This document shows positions 6,678 to 13,653 of a DNA stretch of 13,653 bases, piece by piece. The notes beneath the pieces are model-generated. The model did no database searches. It saw nothing but the letters and a program-made list of their open reading frames with translations, and was not told where the DNA came from. Every line of letters begins with the position of its first letter. Position 1 is the first letter of the stretch. The stretch is from assembly GCA_016929205.1 (NCBI GenBank), contig JAFGJF010000512.1, forward strand, positions 1 through 13,653. Reading direction: 5' to 3'. Position numbers and translations under genes: made by a program. Origin of the DNA: Anaerolineae bacterium (lineage in GTDB: Bacteria > Chloroflexota > Anaerolineae > JAFGEY01).

Positions 6678-7625
6678 TTGAACGCCATCGAGACGAGGGA
6701 ACTGACCCGCCGCTTTGACAAGGTAACGGCGGTGGATAAACTCAATCTTGCAGTGCCAGCCGGGGCACTGTTCGGGCTGATCGGCCCCAACGGAGCGGGC
6801 AAAACGACGACGCTGCGCATGTTGGCCGGACTGCTGGACGCGACAGAGGGAGAGATCGTGCTCAACGGTCAGGTCACCAACCATGACTGGCGCGATCTCC
6901 AGCGGCAGATCGGCTATATGCCCGATTTCTTTGGCGTTTACGAGGATATGCTGGTCTGGGAATACCTCGACTTTTTTGGGCGCTGCTACGGGCTGTCGAG
7001 CCAACGCCGTCGCCAGGTGACGGACGAACTGCTCGATCTGGTCGACCTAGCCCAAAAGCGAGACGCCCAAGTCGAGACGCTGTCCCGCGGCATGCGGCAG
7101 CGACTTTGCCTGGCCCACGCCCTGGTCCACGATCCAAAAGTACTGCTGCTGGACGAACCGGCTTCCGGGCTGGACCCGCGCGCACGTGTCGAAATGCGCG
7201 AATTGCTACGCGAATTAGGTGCGATGGGCAAGACGATCGTCGTCAGTTCGCACATCCTGGCCGAACTGGCCGAGCTGTGTGATTCGGTGGGGATCATTGA
7301 AAAAGGCAAGCTGGTTGCCAGCGGCCCGCTGGACGAGATCCGGCGCATAGCCGTACAGGGGCGTATAATGCACATCAAGACGCTGTCCGATCGCGAACAG
7401 GCCCAGGCCATTCTGCGCGATCAACCCGGCGTGGGACAGATTTACCAGGTCAACGATTCGCTCGAGGTCGAATTTGTAGCCGACAATGCGGCAAACGGCG
7501 ACGAGGCCACGGCAGACCTGCTGGAGGCGCTGCTCAGCCGTGGCCTGCGTGTGGTGGCCTTTCACGAGATCGCCAGTGACCTGGAAGAAGTCTTTTTGCG
7601 GCTGACCAAAGGTGAGGTAGCGTAG
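6678..7625 (+). CDS. ABC-2 type exporter ATP-binding protein
   Basis: A 315-aa cytoplasmic ATPase of the DrrA/CcmA-like class that pairs with ABC-2 permeases. Visible motifs are Walker A GPNGAGKTT from residue 36 (K42), a Q-loop region 'GYMPDFFGVYEDMLV', signature LSRGMRQRL from 135, Walker B LLLDEP with D159/E160, D-loop 'SGLDPRARVEM', and switch histidine H192 in SSHI. The signature has Arg in place of the first Gly (LSRGM and not LSGGM), a variant common in this subfamily. About 100 C-terminal residues after the ATPase core are usual for the class. The reading frame is open upstream to 6153 within the preceding gene, but the TTG at 6678 has a well-spaced AGGAGGG and gives the expected N-terminus ('ETRELTRRFDKVTAV'). 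The permease begins 4 nt after the stop, so the pair almost certainly forms one transporter. Confidence 0.95.
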   Translation: MNAIETRELTRRFDKVTAVDKLNLAVPAGALFGLIGPNGAGKTTTLRMLAGLLDATEGEIVLNGQVTNHDWRDLQRQIGYMPDFFGVYEDMLVWEYLDFFGRCYGLSSQRRRQVTDELLDLVDLAQKRDAQVETLSRGMRQRLCLAHALVHDPKVLLLDEPASGLDPRARVEMRELLRELGAMGKTIVVSSHILAELAELCDSVGIIEKGKLVASGPLDEIRRIAVQGRIMHIKTLSDREQAQAILRDQPGVGQIYQVNDSLEVEFVADNAANGDEATADLLEALLSRGLRVVAFHEIASDLEEVFLRLTKGEVA

Positions 7626-7629
7626 GAAT

Positions 7630-9255
7630 ATGAAAACGACCTTTTTGCACAAACTCAAGCCGGACGTCAACCCGATCATTGTCAAAGAGTTGCGCTCGCG
7701 CATGCGCGGCTGGCGCGCCTTTTCGGTGCTGACCGCCGTCCTGCTTTTGCTGGGCGGGATCAGCTATTTGCTCTACCGGATCGTGCTCTCGTCCATGCGC
7801 TACTCGACCACGCCGATGAGCCCGGTGATCGGACAGACGCTGTTCGCCGGACTGGCTGTCGTCGAACTGCTGATGATCTGTTTCATCACCCCGGCCATTA
7901 CTGCCGGATCGATCAGCGGTGAGCAAGAAAAGCTGACTTATGAGATGCTGCTGGCTACGCCGCTGCGTCCGGCGAGCATCCTGTGGGGCAAGCTCGTCTC
8001 GGCCTTGGGCTATGTCTTTTTGCTGATCCTGGCTGCCGTTCCTATGTTCAGCCTGGTGTTCATCTTTGGTGGCGTGGCCCTCAAAGAGATGGCCAAAACG
8101 TTGATCATGCTCTCGGCGACGGCGGTTACCCTGGGCGTGATCGGCGTGTTTACCTCGGCTTTATTGCGGCGCACGGTACGGGCGACGGTGCTCAGCTACC
8201 TGATCGTATTGACCCTGCTGGCTGGCCCGTTCATCGTCTATATTTTCGTCGGCATCCTGCGCGACCGGGAGCCGCCGCGCTGGATCCTGGTACCCAACCC
8301 GGTGAGTGCGCTCTTTTCGGCGGTGGCCCCGTCGATGCCCGGCAGCGGCCCGTCCGGTATGTTGGGCGAACTGGGCATGTTCTTTAACGGCACGAGCAGC
8401 CTCATGCGCGGCAACATGATCACCACAGGCATCCCTCGCCCACTGTATCACTTTACCCTGCCGCTTTACGGTGCGCTGTCGCTGCTGCTTTACTTGCTGT
8501 CCACGCGGCTGGTCCGCGCCTCGCACCGCTGGCGCGTGCGCTGGCAAGAGATTGTGTTCGTCCTGGCCTTGTTCGCCCTGCTCGGCGGCGTCGTAGCCGT
8601 GCCCTTTTTGCTAACCGCAGGCCGTTACGAAAAGATCCGGACACTCATCGCGCCGACGCCTGCGCCGATGAGTGTCCCGATGATGGCGCCCGTGGTGGTC
8701 GAAAGAGAAGTCGTCAGGGTGGTGGAAGTGACGCCGACACCGGTCCCGACACAGGCCAACGCCCCCGTGGCAACAGTGACACCAGGGCTGACGCAGGCGT
8801 TGGAACCGTCGGATCGGGCGGCGATCTATACAGCGGTCATTCGCCAGCAGTATACAGTCGATCACACCTTTGGCGAGCCACCCAATTTTCCGATCGTCTA
8901 CCTGGTCAAGACAACAGACGACAGCATTGGCGACCCGGACGCGCCACATGCAGAGCCCAAAACACTGCCGGCTGAGATCCGGGAGGCTGTCGTTGATGCA
9001 CTGGCTGACCTGCCGGCACCCTTTGTGTGGGTCGACGATCGCGACGAGGTACCGATGGATGCCCATTCGACCGTCCTGGATGGCGGCGTGGTGATGACCC
9101 TGGGCAATATCCACCAGCAAGCGGACGGCAGAACTCTTGTCTCGGCCAGCCTCTATTTCGCCGCCCTGGGCGCTGGCGGACAAACATATATCGTTGAACA
9201 GGTTGACGGCTCATGGATGGTGGTGGGGAATACGGGGGTACAATGGATAAGCTAA
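7630..9255 (+). CDS. ABC-2 type permease with extracytoplasmic C-terminal domain
   Basis: A 541-aa inner-membrane partner of the upstream ATPase. The membrane part has about seven helices (near residues 28-50, 70-95, 126-148, 158-178, 187-211, 271-293, 308-331). Between the second and third lies the ABC-2 hallmark 'SISGEQEKLTYEMLLATPL' with 'ILWGKL'. After the last helix comes a Pro/Thr/Val-rich linker (about 340-394, including VEVTPTPVPT). A globular domain of about 145 residues follows, with 'IYTAVIRQQYTVDHTF', 'GGVVMTLGNI' and a final 'YIVEQVDGSWMVVG...WIS'. An odd helix count with a cytoplasmic N-terminus puts this domain outside. Ordinary ABC-2 permeases lack it. I do not recognise the domain by name; its last strands resemble small secreted sensor or NTF2-like folds. 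The stop overlaps the next gene's start by 13 nt, implying translational coupling. Confidence 0.9.
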   Translation: MKTTFLHKLKPDVNPIIVKELRSRMRGWRAFSVLTAVLLLLGGISYLLYRIVLSSMRYSTTPMSPVIGQTLFAGLAVVELLMICFITPAITAGSISGEQEKLTYEMLLATPLRPASILWGKLVSALGYVFLLILAAVPMFSLVFIFGGVALKEMAKTLIMLSATAVTLGVIGVFTSALLRRTVRATVLSYLIVLTLLAGPFIVYIFVGILRDREPPRWILVPNPVSALFSAVAPSMPGSGPSGMLGELGMFFNGTSSLMRGNMITTGIPRPLYHFTLPLYGALSLLLYLLSTRLVRASHRWRVRWQEIVFVLALFALLGGVVAVPFLLTAGRYEKIRTLIAPTPAPMSVPMMAPVVVEREVVRVVEVTPTPVPTQANAPVATVTPGLTQALEPSDRAAIYTAVIRQQYTVDHTFGEPPNFPIVYLVKTTDDSIGDPDAPHAEPKTLPAEIREAVVDALADLPAPFVWVDDRDEVPMDAHSTVLDGGVVMTLGNIHQQADGRTLVSASLYFAALGAGGQTYIVEQVDGSWMVVGNTGVQWIS

Positions 9256-10847
9256 GCGTTCTTTTGATCCGACTGGGCCGGCGGCTGCGGCTGCGCGATG
9301 GCTGGCTGCTGAGCCAACGTTCGTTGTGGATGGCCTGCCTGGGTATGGCCCTCGTTCAAGTTGCCGGGCGAATCTGGCCGGTGGCGAACCTGGCATGGTG
9401 GACACTCGTCCCCCTGCTGGCCTGGTTGCTGGTCGTCGCCGGCCTAGCACTGTTGCGCCCGCTGCCGCCGGCGCGCGTGGCCCGCCGCATCGACACCGAG
9501 CTGGCGCTCAAGGAACGACTGGCGACGGCATGGATGCTGTCCCAGCCGGCAGGCCGCCTCTCCATAGACACCGGGCACAGAGCATATGCCGCACCGTTGG
9601 CCACACTCCAGCAGCAGGATGCGCTGGCTGTCGCCCAAACGATCGACCCACGTCGAGCCCTACCGCTGCACTGGCTGCACCGCCCTCTGCTGTTGGCAGG
9701 GACGCTGGCGGCCCTGACGGTCGCCTTGACCGTGCTGCCCAACCGTATGGATGTCCTGCTGACCGAACGGGCGGCGATCGCCGAGGCAGCAGAAGAGCAG
9801 GCCAGGCGGATCGAGGAACTGGCCCAACAGCTTGAAGCCGCCGAGGAGTTGACCCCGGAGGAGCGCGAAGCGCTGCTGCGCCAATTGGAAGCGTTGGTCA
9901 AACAATTGCGCGACAATCGTGGCGACCGCCAAGAGGCGCTGGCTGATCTTTCCCAGATCGAGGAGCAGTTGCGGCAAAAGCTCGATCCGGACACCGACGC
10001 CCGCCAGGCCGCCCTGGATGCGCTCGCTGCACAACTGCAAGCGTTGGCCACGGGGCAGGAGACTCGAGAAAAAGCCGACCCGGCAGATATGGATGAGACG
10101 TTGCAAGCACTGGCCGAAAAGCTGGGTGCGATGTCGCAGGCCGAACGCGAGGCTGCAGTCCAGGCGCTGGCGCAAATGGCCGCCCGCGCCGCCCAGTCCG
10201 GCAATATGGATCTGGCCCAGGCGCTGGCTGCCCTGGCACCGGCAACGCAATCGGGTGACGCGGACTCGGCGCAACGCGCCGCCGATGCAGCTCAGGCAGC
10301 ATCGGCAGCAATGGCCCAGGCGCAGGCCAACCTGGATGCGCAGGCTGCGCTGCAGCGCGCTCTGGCTCAAGTGCAAAGCAGCCGCCAGGCGATCGCCCAG
10401 GCCGGGCAGGGACAAGGACAGGGGCAAGGCAATCAGGGGCAAGGACAAGGACAAGGACAGGGCAACCAGGGGCAGGGCCAGGGCGGGCAAGGCACCAAGG
10501 CCAGGACGCTGCCGCCAGGTACCGGCACGGGCCAGGCCAACCGCCCGCAGGGAGACGGGCCGCGCGCCGGGGTGGATAACTTGGACCAGCAGGTCTACGT
10601 GCCCTGGGAGCGCCTGCAGGGACAGGGAGAGGAATTGGTCATCCCCGGGCAGGACAGCGGGCAAGGCGAGACGCAGACGCGCGAGCGCAGGGATCCGCTG
10701 CCCGGTGCGCCGGGACAGGCACTGGTCCCGTACCACGAGGTATACTATCAATATCTCGACACCGCCAACCAGACCATGGATCAAAGCGCCATCCCGACAG
10801 GGCTAAAGGATTACGTGCGGGCCTATTTTTCCAACCTGGAGCCATGA
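9243..10847 (+). CDS. DUF4175-like membrane protein with coiled coil and Gly-Gln tract
   Basis: A 534-aa protein. The N-terminus has two membrane helices (about 28-44 and 51-71), then the conserved-looking 'RIDTELALKERLATAW', and a third helix (about 147-165). Residues 175-345 are a long Ala/Glu/Gln/Arg-rich helical region, very probably coiled coil. Residues 388-417 contain only Gly, Gln and Asn, mostly GQ dipeptides. The C-terminus has 'VPYHEVYYQYLDTAN' and ends 'IPTGLKDYVRAYFSNLEP', a tail I associate with DUF4175-type proteins found beside MoxR and DUF58. With a cytoplasmic N-terminus, three helices leave the coiled coil outside. The start ATG at 9243 is preceded by GGGGG at 9234-9238 and overlaps the previous stop; an upstream in-frame ATG at 9213 has no better ribosome site. 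Likely a structural or scaffold component. The family name is tentative. Confidence 0.85.
   Translation: MDKLSVLLIRLGRRLRLRDGWLLSQRSLWMACLGMALVQVAGRIWPVANLAWWTLVPLLAWLLVVAGLALLRPLPPARVARRIDTELALKERLATAWMLSQPAGRLSIDTGHRAYAAPLATLQQQDALAVAQTIDPRRALPLHWLHRPLLLAGTLAALTVALTVLPNRMDVLLTERAAIAEAAEEQARRIEELAQQLEAAEELTPEEREALLRQLEALVKQLRDNRGDRQEALADLSQIEEQLRQKLDPDTDARQAALDALAAQLQALATGQETREKADPADMDETLQALAEKLGAMSQAEREAAVQALAQMAARAAQSGNMDLAQALAALAPATQSGDADSAQRAADAAQAASAAMAQAQANLDAQAALQRALAQVQSSRQAIAQAGQGQGQGQGNQGQGQGQGQGNQGQGQGGQGTKARTLPPGTGTGQANRPQGDGPRAGVDNLDQQVYVPWERLQGQGEELVIPGQDSGQGETQTRERRDPLPGAPGQALVPYHEVYYQYLDTANQTMDQSAIPTGLKDYVRAYFSNLEP
10404..10493 (+). repeat. GGx-CAr coding microsatellite (Gly-Gln tract)
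   Basis: Thirty consecutive codons encode only Gly, Gln and Asn inside the DUF4175-like gene. The DNA is built from repeated GGACAA, GGGCAA and GGGCAG hexamers, with GGCAA(T/C)CA interruptions repeated about 30 nt apart. Codon wobble shows the tract is not a recent pure expansion, but its length is likely to vary between strains. Confidence 0.88.
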
Positions 10848-10857
10848 TTTAGAAAAC

Positions 10858-10944
10858 ATACAGGATTTACGGATTTGCAGGATGAACAAGATTTCATCAT
10901 CCTGTCAATCCTGCAAATCCTGTTCATCCTGTATTCTTTTTTTT
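10858..10944. repeat. 9-bp-periodic inverted repeat element with T8 tail, possible attenuator/terminator
   Basis: The left arm (from ATACAGGAT at 10858-10866) and the right arm (to ATCCTGTAT at 10926-10934) are near-complementary over more than 30 bases with one bulge. Each arm is a string of degenerate 9-nt units (ACAGGATTT-like on the left, AATCCTGCA-like on the right). Eight T's follow at 10937-10944, as in an intrinsic terminator, just before the moxR ribosome site. The type resembles AGGATTnAC intergenic repeats dispersed in many environmental bacterial genomes. It could lower transcription into moxR and downstream genes. Confidence 0.8.
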
Positions 10945-10947
10945 GGA

Positions 10948-10954
10948 AAGAGGA
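10948..10954 (+). promoter_or_regulatory. Shine-Dalgarno AAGAGGA for moxR
   Basis: A 5-nt gap separates it from ATG at 10960. It places the start after the hairpin element; the in-frame ATG at 10882 lies inside the repeat. Confidence 0.75.
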
Positions 10955-10959
10955 TATGC

Positions 10960-11955
10960 ATGACAACTGAAGCAACGATCACCGCTGGAACGTTCCGCGA
11001 GACCGCCAATGCGATCGAGCAGCAGGTGGGACGGGTCATCGTCGGCCAGCGGGAGTTGATTCGCTACACGCTGATCACCCTTTTGGCCGGAGGCAACGCG
11101 CTGCTGGAGGGCGTGCCCGGATTGGGCAAGACCATGCTGGTGCGCACGCTGGCCCAGGCCGTGGACTGCCACTTTTCGCGCATCCAGTTCACTCCCGATT
11201 TAATGCCGGCCGACATCGTGGGCACCAACCTAATCGTCGAGGACGAACAGGGACGGCGGCAGTTCCAGTTTGAGGCGGGGCCGATCTTTAGCAACCTGGT
11301 GCTGGCTGACGAGATCAACCGTGCCACGCCCAAGACCCAATCGGCGATGCTCGAAGCAATGCAGGAGCACAGCGTCACGGTATCCAAGATCACCCGGCCG
11401 CTGCCCGAGCCGTTTTTTGTCCTGGCTACCCAAAACCCGCTCGAGATGGAGGGCACCTATCCGCTGCCGGAAGCGCAGCTAGACCGCTTTTTTTTCAAAA
11501 TCGACGTGCCCTTTCCCTCGGTCGACGAACTGGTCGAGATCGCCAACCGCACCACCGGCGCGACCGTGCCCCGGGCCAAACCGGCCGCCGATGGGCCAAC
11601 GATCCAGGCGATGCAGGAGCTGGCACGCGGCGTGCCTGTCGCCGACCATGTGACCGCCTATACGGCAAGATTGCTTACCTCCACCCACCCCGGCGATGCG
11701 TCCGCGCCCGAGGCCGTGCGCCGCTACGTGCGCTATGGGGCCAGCCCACGCGGCATGCAGGCCATGATCCTGGCTGGCAAAATCCAGGCCTTGCTCGACG
11801 GTCGCTATAACGTCGCCTTTGACGACATTCGCCAGGCAGCACTGCCAGCCCTGCGACACCGCTTGATCCTCAGCTTTGAGGCCCAGGCCGAGGGGATGAC
11901 AACCGATAGAGTGATTGGCGAGGTTCTCGAACAAGTGCAGCCGGAAGAGGGATAA
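10960..11955 (+). CDS. moxR: MoxR family AAA+ ATPase
   Basis: A 331-aa cytoplasmic AAA+ chaperone of typical family length. Walker A GVPGLGKT spans residues 51-58; 'TPDLMPADIVGTN' follows in the MoxR-specific position; Walker B is LVLADE (D117, E118) followed by INRA; sensor 1 is ATQNP with N159; 'YPLPEAQLDRFFFKI' carries the conserved arginine; sensor 2 is SPRGMQ with R264. MoxR proteins form hexameric rings that act on VWA-domain partners, for instance in metal-cofactor insertion and stress adaptation. Here the expected DUF58 and VWA genes follow directly, so those are the likely partners. The start at 10960 (MTTEATIT) is set by the ribosome site; an extension to 10882 would only translate the repeat element. 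A run of eight T's at 11488-11495 encodes FFF within the LDR motif; the frame is intact. Confidence 0.96.
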   Translation: MTTEATITAGTFRETANAIEQQVGRVIVGQRELIRYTLITLLAGGNALLEGVPGLGKTMLVRTLAQAVDCHFSRIQFTPDLMPADIVGTNLIVEDEQGRRQFQFEAGPIFSNLVLADEINRATPKTQSAMLEAMQEHSVTVSKITRPLPEPFFVLATQNPLEMEGTYPLPEAQLDRFFFKIDVPFPSVDELVEIANRTTGATVPRAKPAADGPTIQAMQELARGVPVADHVTAYTARLLTSTHPGDASAPEAVRRYVRYGASPRGMQAMILAGKIQALLDGRYNVAFDDIRQAALPALRHRLILSFEAQAEGMTTDRVIGEVLEQVQPEEG

Positions 11956-12043
11956 GAGAGTAGAGAATACGGGAACAAGGGATGAGCAAATACGCAGTAG
12001 ATGGTAAGCAATACGCGGCAAGTGAAAAATCGCAGGCCATATT
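11956..12043. repeat. Short spacer with direct repeats AGCAAATACGC / AGCAATACGC
   Basis: The 88-nt gap between moxR and the DUF58 gene is A/G-rich on the + strand. It contains AGCAAATACGC at 11985-11995 and AGCAATACGC at 12007-12016, 22 bp apart. I see no promoter or terminator in it; it resembles degenerate dispersed intergenic repeat sequence. Confidence 0.5.
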
Positions 12044-12997
12044 ATGACCGAACCATCCAACGATGACCGTCTTTTTGACGAAGCCTTTTTGCACAAGTTG
12101 GAACAGCTCGCCATCCTCAGTCGACAGGCAGTAGCCGGGCAGCTACAGGGCGAGCGGCGCAGCCCCAAACGCGGGCAGTCGGTCGAGTTTGCCGATTTTC
12201 GCCCCTACGTGATGGGAGACGATCTACGCCGAATCGACTGGAATGCTTACGCCCGCCTGGAGCGCTTTTTCATCAAGCTCTTTGTCAACGAGGAGGACTT
12301 GACCGTCCACCTGTTGATCGACGCCAGCCGCTCGATGAATTGGGGAACCCCGAACAAACTGCGCTATGCCGCCCGCGCGGCAGGGGCATTGGGCTACATC
12401 GCCCTCGCCAGCCTGGATCGGGTCACGGCAACGGCTTTTGGCGGCACGGGCAGCAACGGCGGTCCAGGCGGCGGCAGCGGCTACTTTGCCCCACGGCGGG
12501 GCAAGCAACAGGCCCTGGCCCTGTTTGCCTTCTTGCAGGCCCTGGCCAACCCTTCGGCCGGTCGCACACCCCTGCCAGGGGCACAGCCAACCGCGACCGC
12601 CCTCGGGCCGCGCTTGCGGGCTTTTGCCGCCAAGACGACCCAACCCGGCCCGCTCCTTCTTTTTTCCGACTTGATGGACGACGGCTGGGCCGACGGGTTG
12701 CGCGCCCTGGCAGCACGCGGCTTTGAGATCACCCTGCTGCACATCCTCTCCCCCGACGAGGTCAACCCAGTCCTCGAAGGAGATCTCAAGCTGCTGGATG
12801 TCGAAAACGGAGCCGAGGTCGAGATCACGGCCGATTTTGACCTGGTGCAGCGCTACAAAGAGGGGCTGGCTCAGTGGCGGCAGGAACTGCGTCAGTTTTG
12901 CAGTGCGCGGGGTATGCACTATGTGCCGGTCGAAACGTCGCTGCCTTTCGAGACGCTGCTTTTTGCCGTGCTGCGACAACGAGGCGTGATCAAATGA
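12044..12997 (+). CDS. DUF58 domain protein
   Basis: A 317-aa protein with the DUF58 hallmark in full: 'EFADFRPYVMGDDLRRIDW' then 'NAYARLERFFIKLF', followed by 'LLIDASRSM', whose DASRS at residues 93-97 matches the DxSxS metal-site motif of VWA-like folds. A Gly-rich loop (GGTGSNGGPGGGSG) follows near residue 135, and 'LLLFSDLMDDGW' sits near 205 where a second metal-site strand would be. DUF58 proteins are near-constant companions of MoxR and are thought to be its direct partner or substrate adaptor at the membrane. No membrane helix is evident, so it is probably cytoplasmic and membrane-associated. The ribosome site before ATG 12044 is weak. The stop overlaps the next start as ATGA, indicating translational coupling to the VWA gene. 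Confidence 0.95.
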   Translation: MTEPSNDDRLFDEAFLHKLEQLAILSRQAVAGQLQGERRSPKRGQSVEFADFRPYVMGDDLRRIDWNAYARLERFFIKLFVNEEDLTVHLLIDASRSMNWGTPNKLRYAARAAGALGYIALASLDRVTATAFGGTGSNGGPGGGSGYFAPRRGKQQALALFAFLQALANPSAGRTPLPGAQPTATALGPRLRAFAAKTTQPGPLLLFSDLMDDGWADGLRALAARGFEITLLHILSPDEVNPVLEGDLKLLDVENGAEVEITADFDLVQRYKEGLAQWRQELRQFCSARGMHYVPVETSLPFETLLFAVLRQRGVIK

Positions 12998-13653
12998 GTT
13001 TCCTGTCACCGCTGGCTTTGGGCCTGGCCTCGCTGCTACCGCTGGTCATTCTGATGTACCTGCTCAAACTACGTCGCAGCGAGCAGGTCGTGTCCAGCGT
13101 TTACCTGTGGCGGCGTATGGTCCGCGACGTGGAGGCCAACGCTCCCTGGCAGAAACTGCGCCGCAATCTGCTGTTGATTGTTCAACTGTTGTTCCTGGGC
13201 GCGATGATCCTCTGTCTGGCTCGTCCCTTTACCTGGGCCGAGGGGGCCGGCGGACAAGCGGCGATCCTGATCATTGATCGCTCGGCAAGTATGGCTTCCA
13301 GCGACGTCACGCCGACGCGGCTGGATGCAGCCAAAGCCCAGGCCCAACAGTTGATCGACAACCTGCCGGACGACGTGCGGGTAACGGTGATCGCAGCCGG
13401 GGACGGAGCACAGGTGCTGGCTTCCTCAAGCCAGGATCGACGGCAGGTCAGAACAGCCATCGACGCGATTCAACTCGGCACGGACAGCGATCTGACCGCG
13501 GCGCTCGAATTGGCCGCCGCGATCGCCGCCCGCCAGCCGGATACCGAGATCGCGATTTTCTCCGACGGCCGGATAACCGTACCCGAGCGACTGGCGATCC
13601 GGGGCTATGTGCGCTACCTGCAAATGGGGATCGCGGGCAATAACCAGGCGATC
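12994..13653 (+). CDS. BatA-like VWA domain membrane protein (N-terminal part, runs off the window)
   Basis: The frame is open for 220 codons to the end of the window. The ATG at 12994 overlaps the DUF58 stop by 4 nt. The N-terminus matches the aerotolerance-regulator (BatA N-terminal) type: a helix at about 5-25 (LALGLASLLPLVILMYLLKL), a positively charged segment with 'LWRRMVRDVEANAPWQKLRRN', then a second helix at about 60-82 and 'CLARPF'. A von Willebrand factor A domain begins near residue 88 with an intact metal-ion-dependent adhesion site: DRSAS at 95-99, T163/D164 or T168 in GTDSDLT, and SDG at 190-192. Two helices place the VWA domain in the same compartment as the N-terminus. Such proteins partner with MoxR and DUF58. 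Whether a GATase-like or further beta domain follows, as is common in this architecture, cannot be seen. Confidence 0.93.
   Translation, partial: MSFLSPLALGLASLLPLVILMYLLKLRRSEQVVSSVYLWRRMVRDVEANAPWQKLRRNLLLIVQLLFLGAMILCLARPFTWAEGAGGQAAILIIDRSASMASSDVTPTRLDAAKAQAQQLIDNLPDDVRVTVIAAGDGAQVLASSSQDRRQVRTAIDAIQLGTDSDLTAALELAAAIAARQPDTEIAIFSDGRITVPERLAIRGYVRYLQMGIAGNNQAI

Noticed and set aside
10858..10934. A CRISPR array
   Set aside because: The units are 9 nt, degenerate, without unique spacers, and in two opposing orientations, so this is an inverted-repeat element.
10882..10959. Upstream in-frame ATG giving moxR a 26-residue Cys-rich N-terminal extension
   Set aside because: The extension is a translation of the 9-bp repeat element. 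A good ribosome site and ATG lie at 10948-10962, and MoxR proteins do not carry such a tail.
11488..11495. Frameshift suspicion at a T8 run in moxR
   Set aside because: The frame continues through the LDRFFFKIDVP motif to a normal C-terminus, so no error or programmed shift is needed.

Overview
The window is about 13.7 kb of GC-rich, tightly packed bacterial DNA with every supported gene on the + strand. It looks like a chromosomal piece from the Chloroflexota (Anaerolineae-like). That placement is inferred from protein style (a Pro/Thr-rich 'VTPTPVPT' linker, a MoxR/DUF58/VWA cluster joined to an ABC exporter), from the dispersed intergenic palindromes, and from frequent TTG starts. I had no database search to confirm it.

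Region 1 (1-3678) is the 3' part of a ferric-type ABC uptake operon: the C-terminus of a periplasmic-binding-type protein, a perfect 14-bp intergenic hairpin, a double-domain permease of the FbpB/AfuB (ThiP-like) family, and its FbpC/PotA-type ATPase. The permease is much longer than the usual family size because about 176 residues of hydrophobic sequence lie inside its second permease domain.

Region 2 (3679-4158) is 480 bases with no credible gene. It holds five tandem 13-bp repeats, a strong extended -10 promoter, a small palindrome, a pair of CTGTCAC direct repeats spaced like a Pho box, and a GAAACCAGGTTTT inverted repeat just before a strong Shine-Dalgarno site and a TTG start.

Region 3 (4159-13653, continuing off the end) is a seven-gene probable operon. 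In order: a secreted or membrane-anchored protein with a GATase-like segment; an ABC-2 exporter ATPase; an ABC-2 permease with an extra extracytoplasmic C-terminal domain; a membrane/coiled-coil protein with a Gly-Gln tract (DUF4175-like); a MoxR AAA+ ATPase; a DUF58 protein; and the N-terminal 220 residues of a BatA-like VWA protein. Genes within it are coupled by short gaps or overlaps (14 nt, 4 nt, -13 nt, -4 nt), except for two gaps. The first (10848-10959) contains a 9-bp-periodic hairpin element followed by eight T's. The second (11956-12043) contains short direct repeats.

In known systems MoxR, DUF58 and VWA proteins work together as an ATP-driven chaperone or metal-insertion module at the membrane. 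Their fixed linkage here to an ABC exporter and two large extracytoplasmic proteins suggests one envelope machine whose substrate is unknown. This cluster is the best candidate in the window for an undescribed system.
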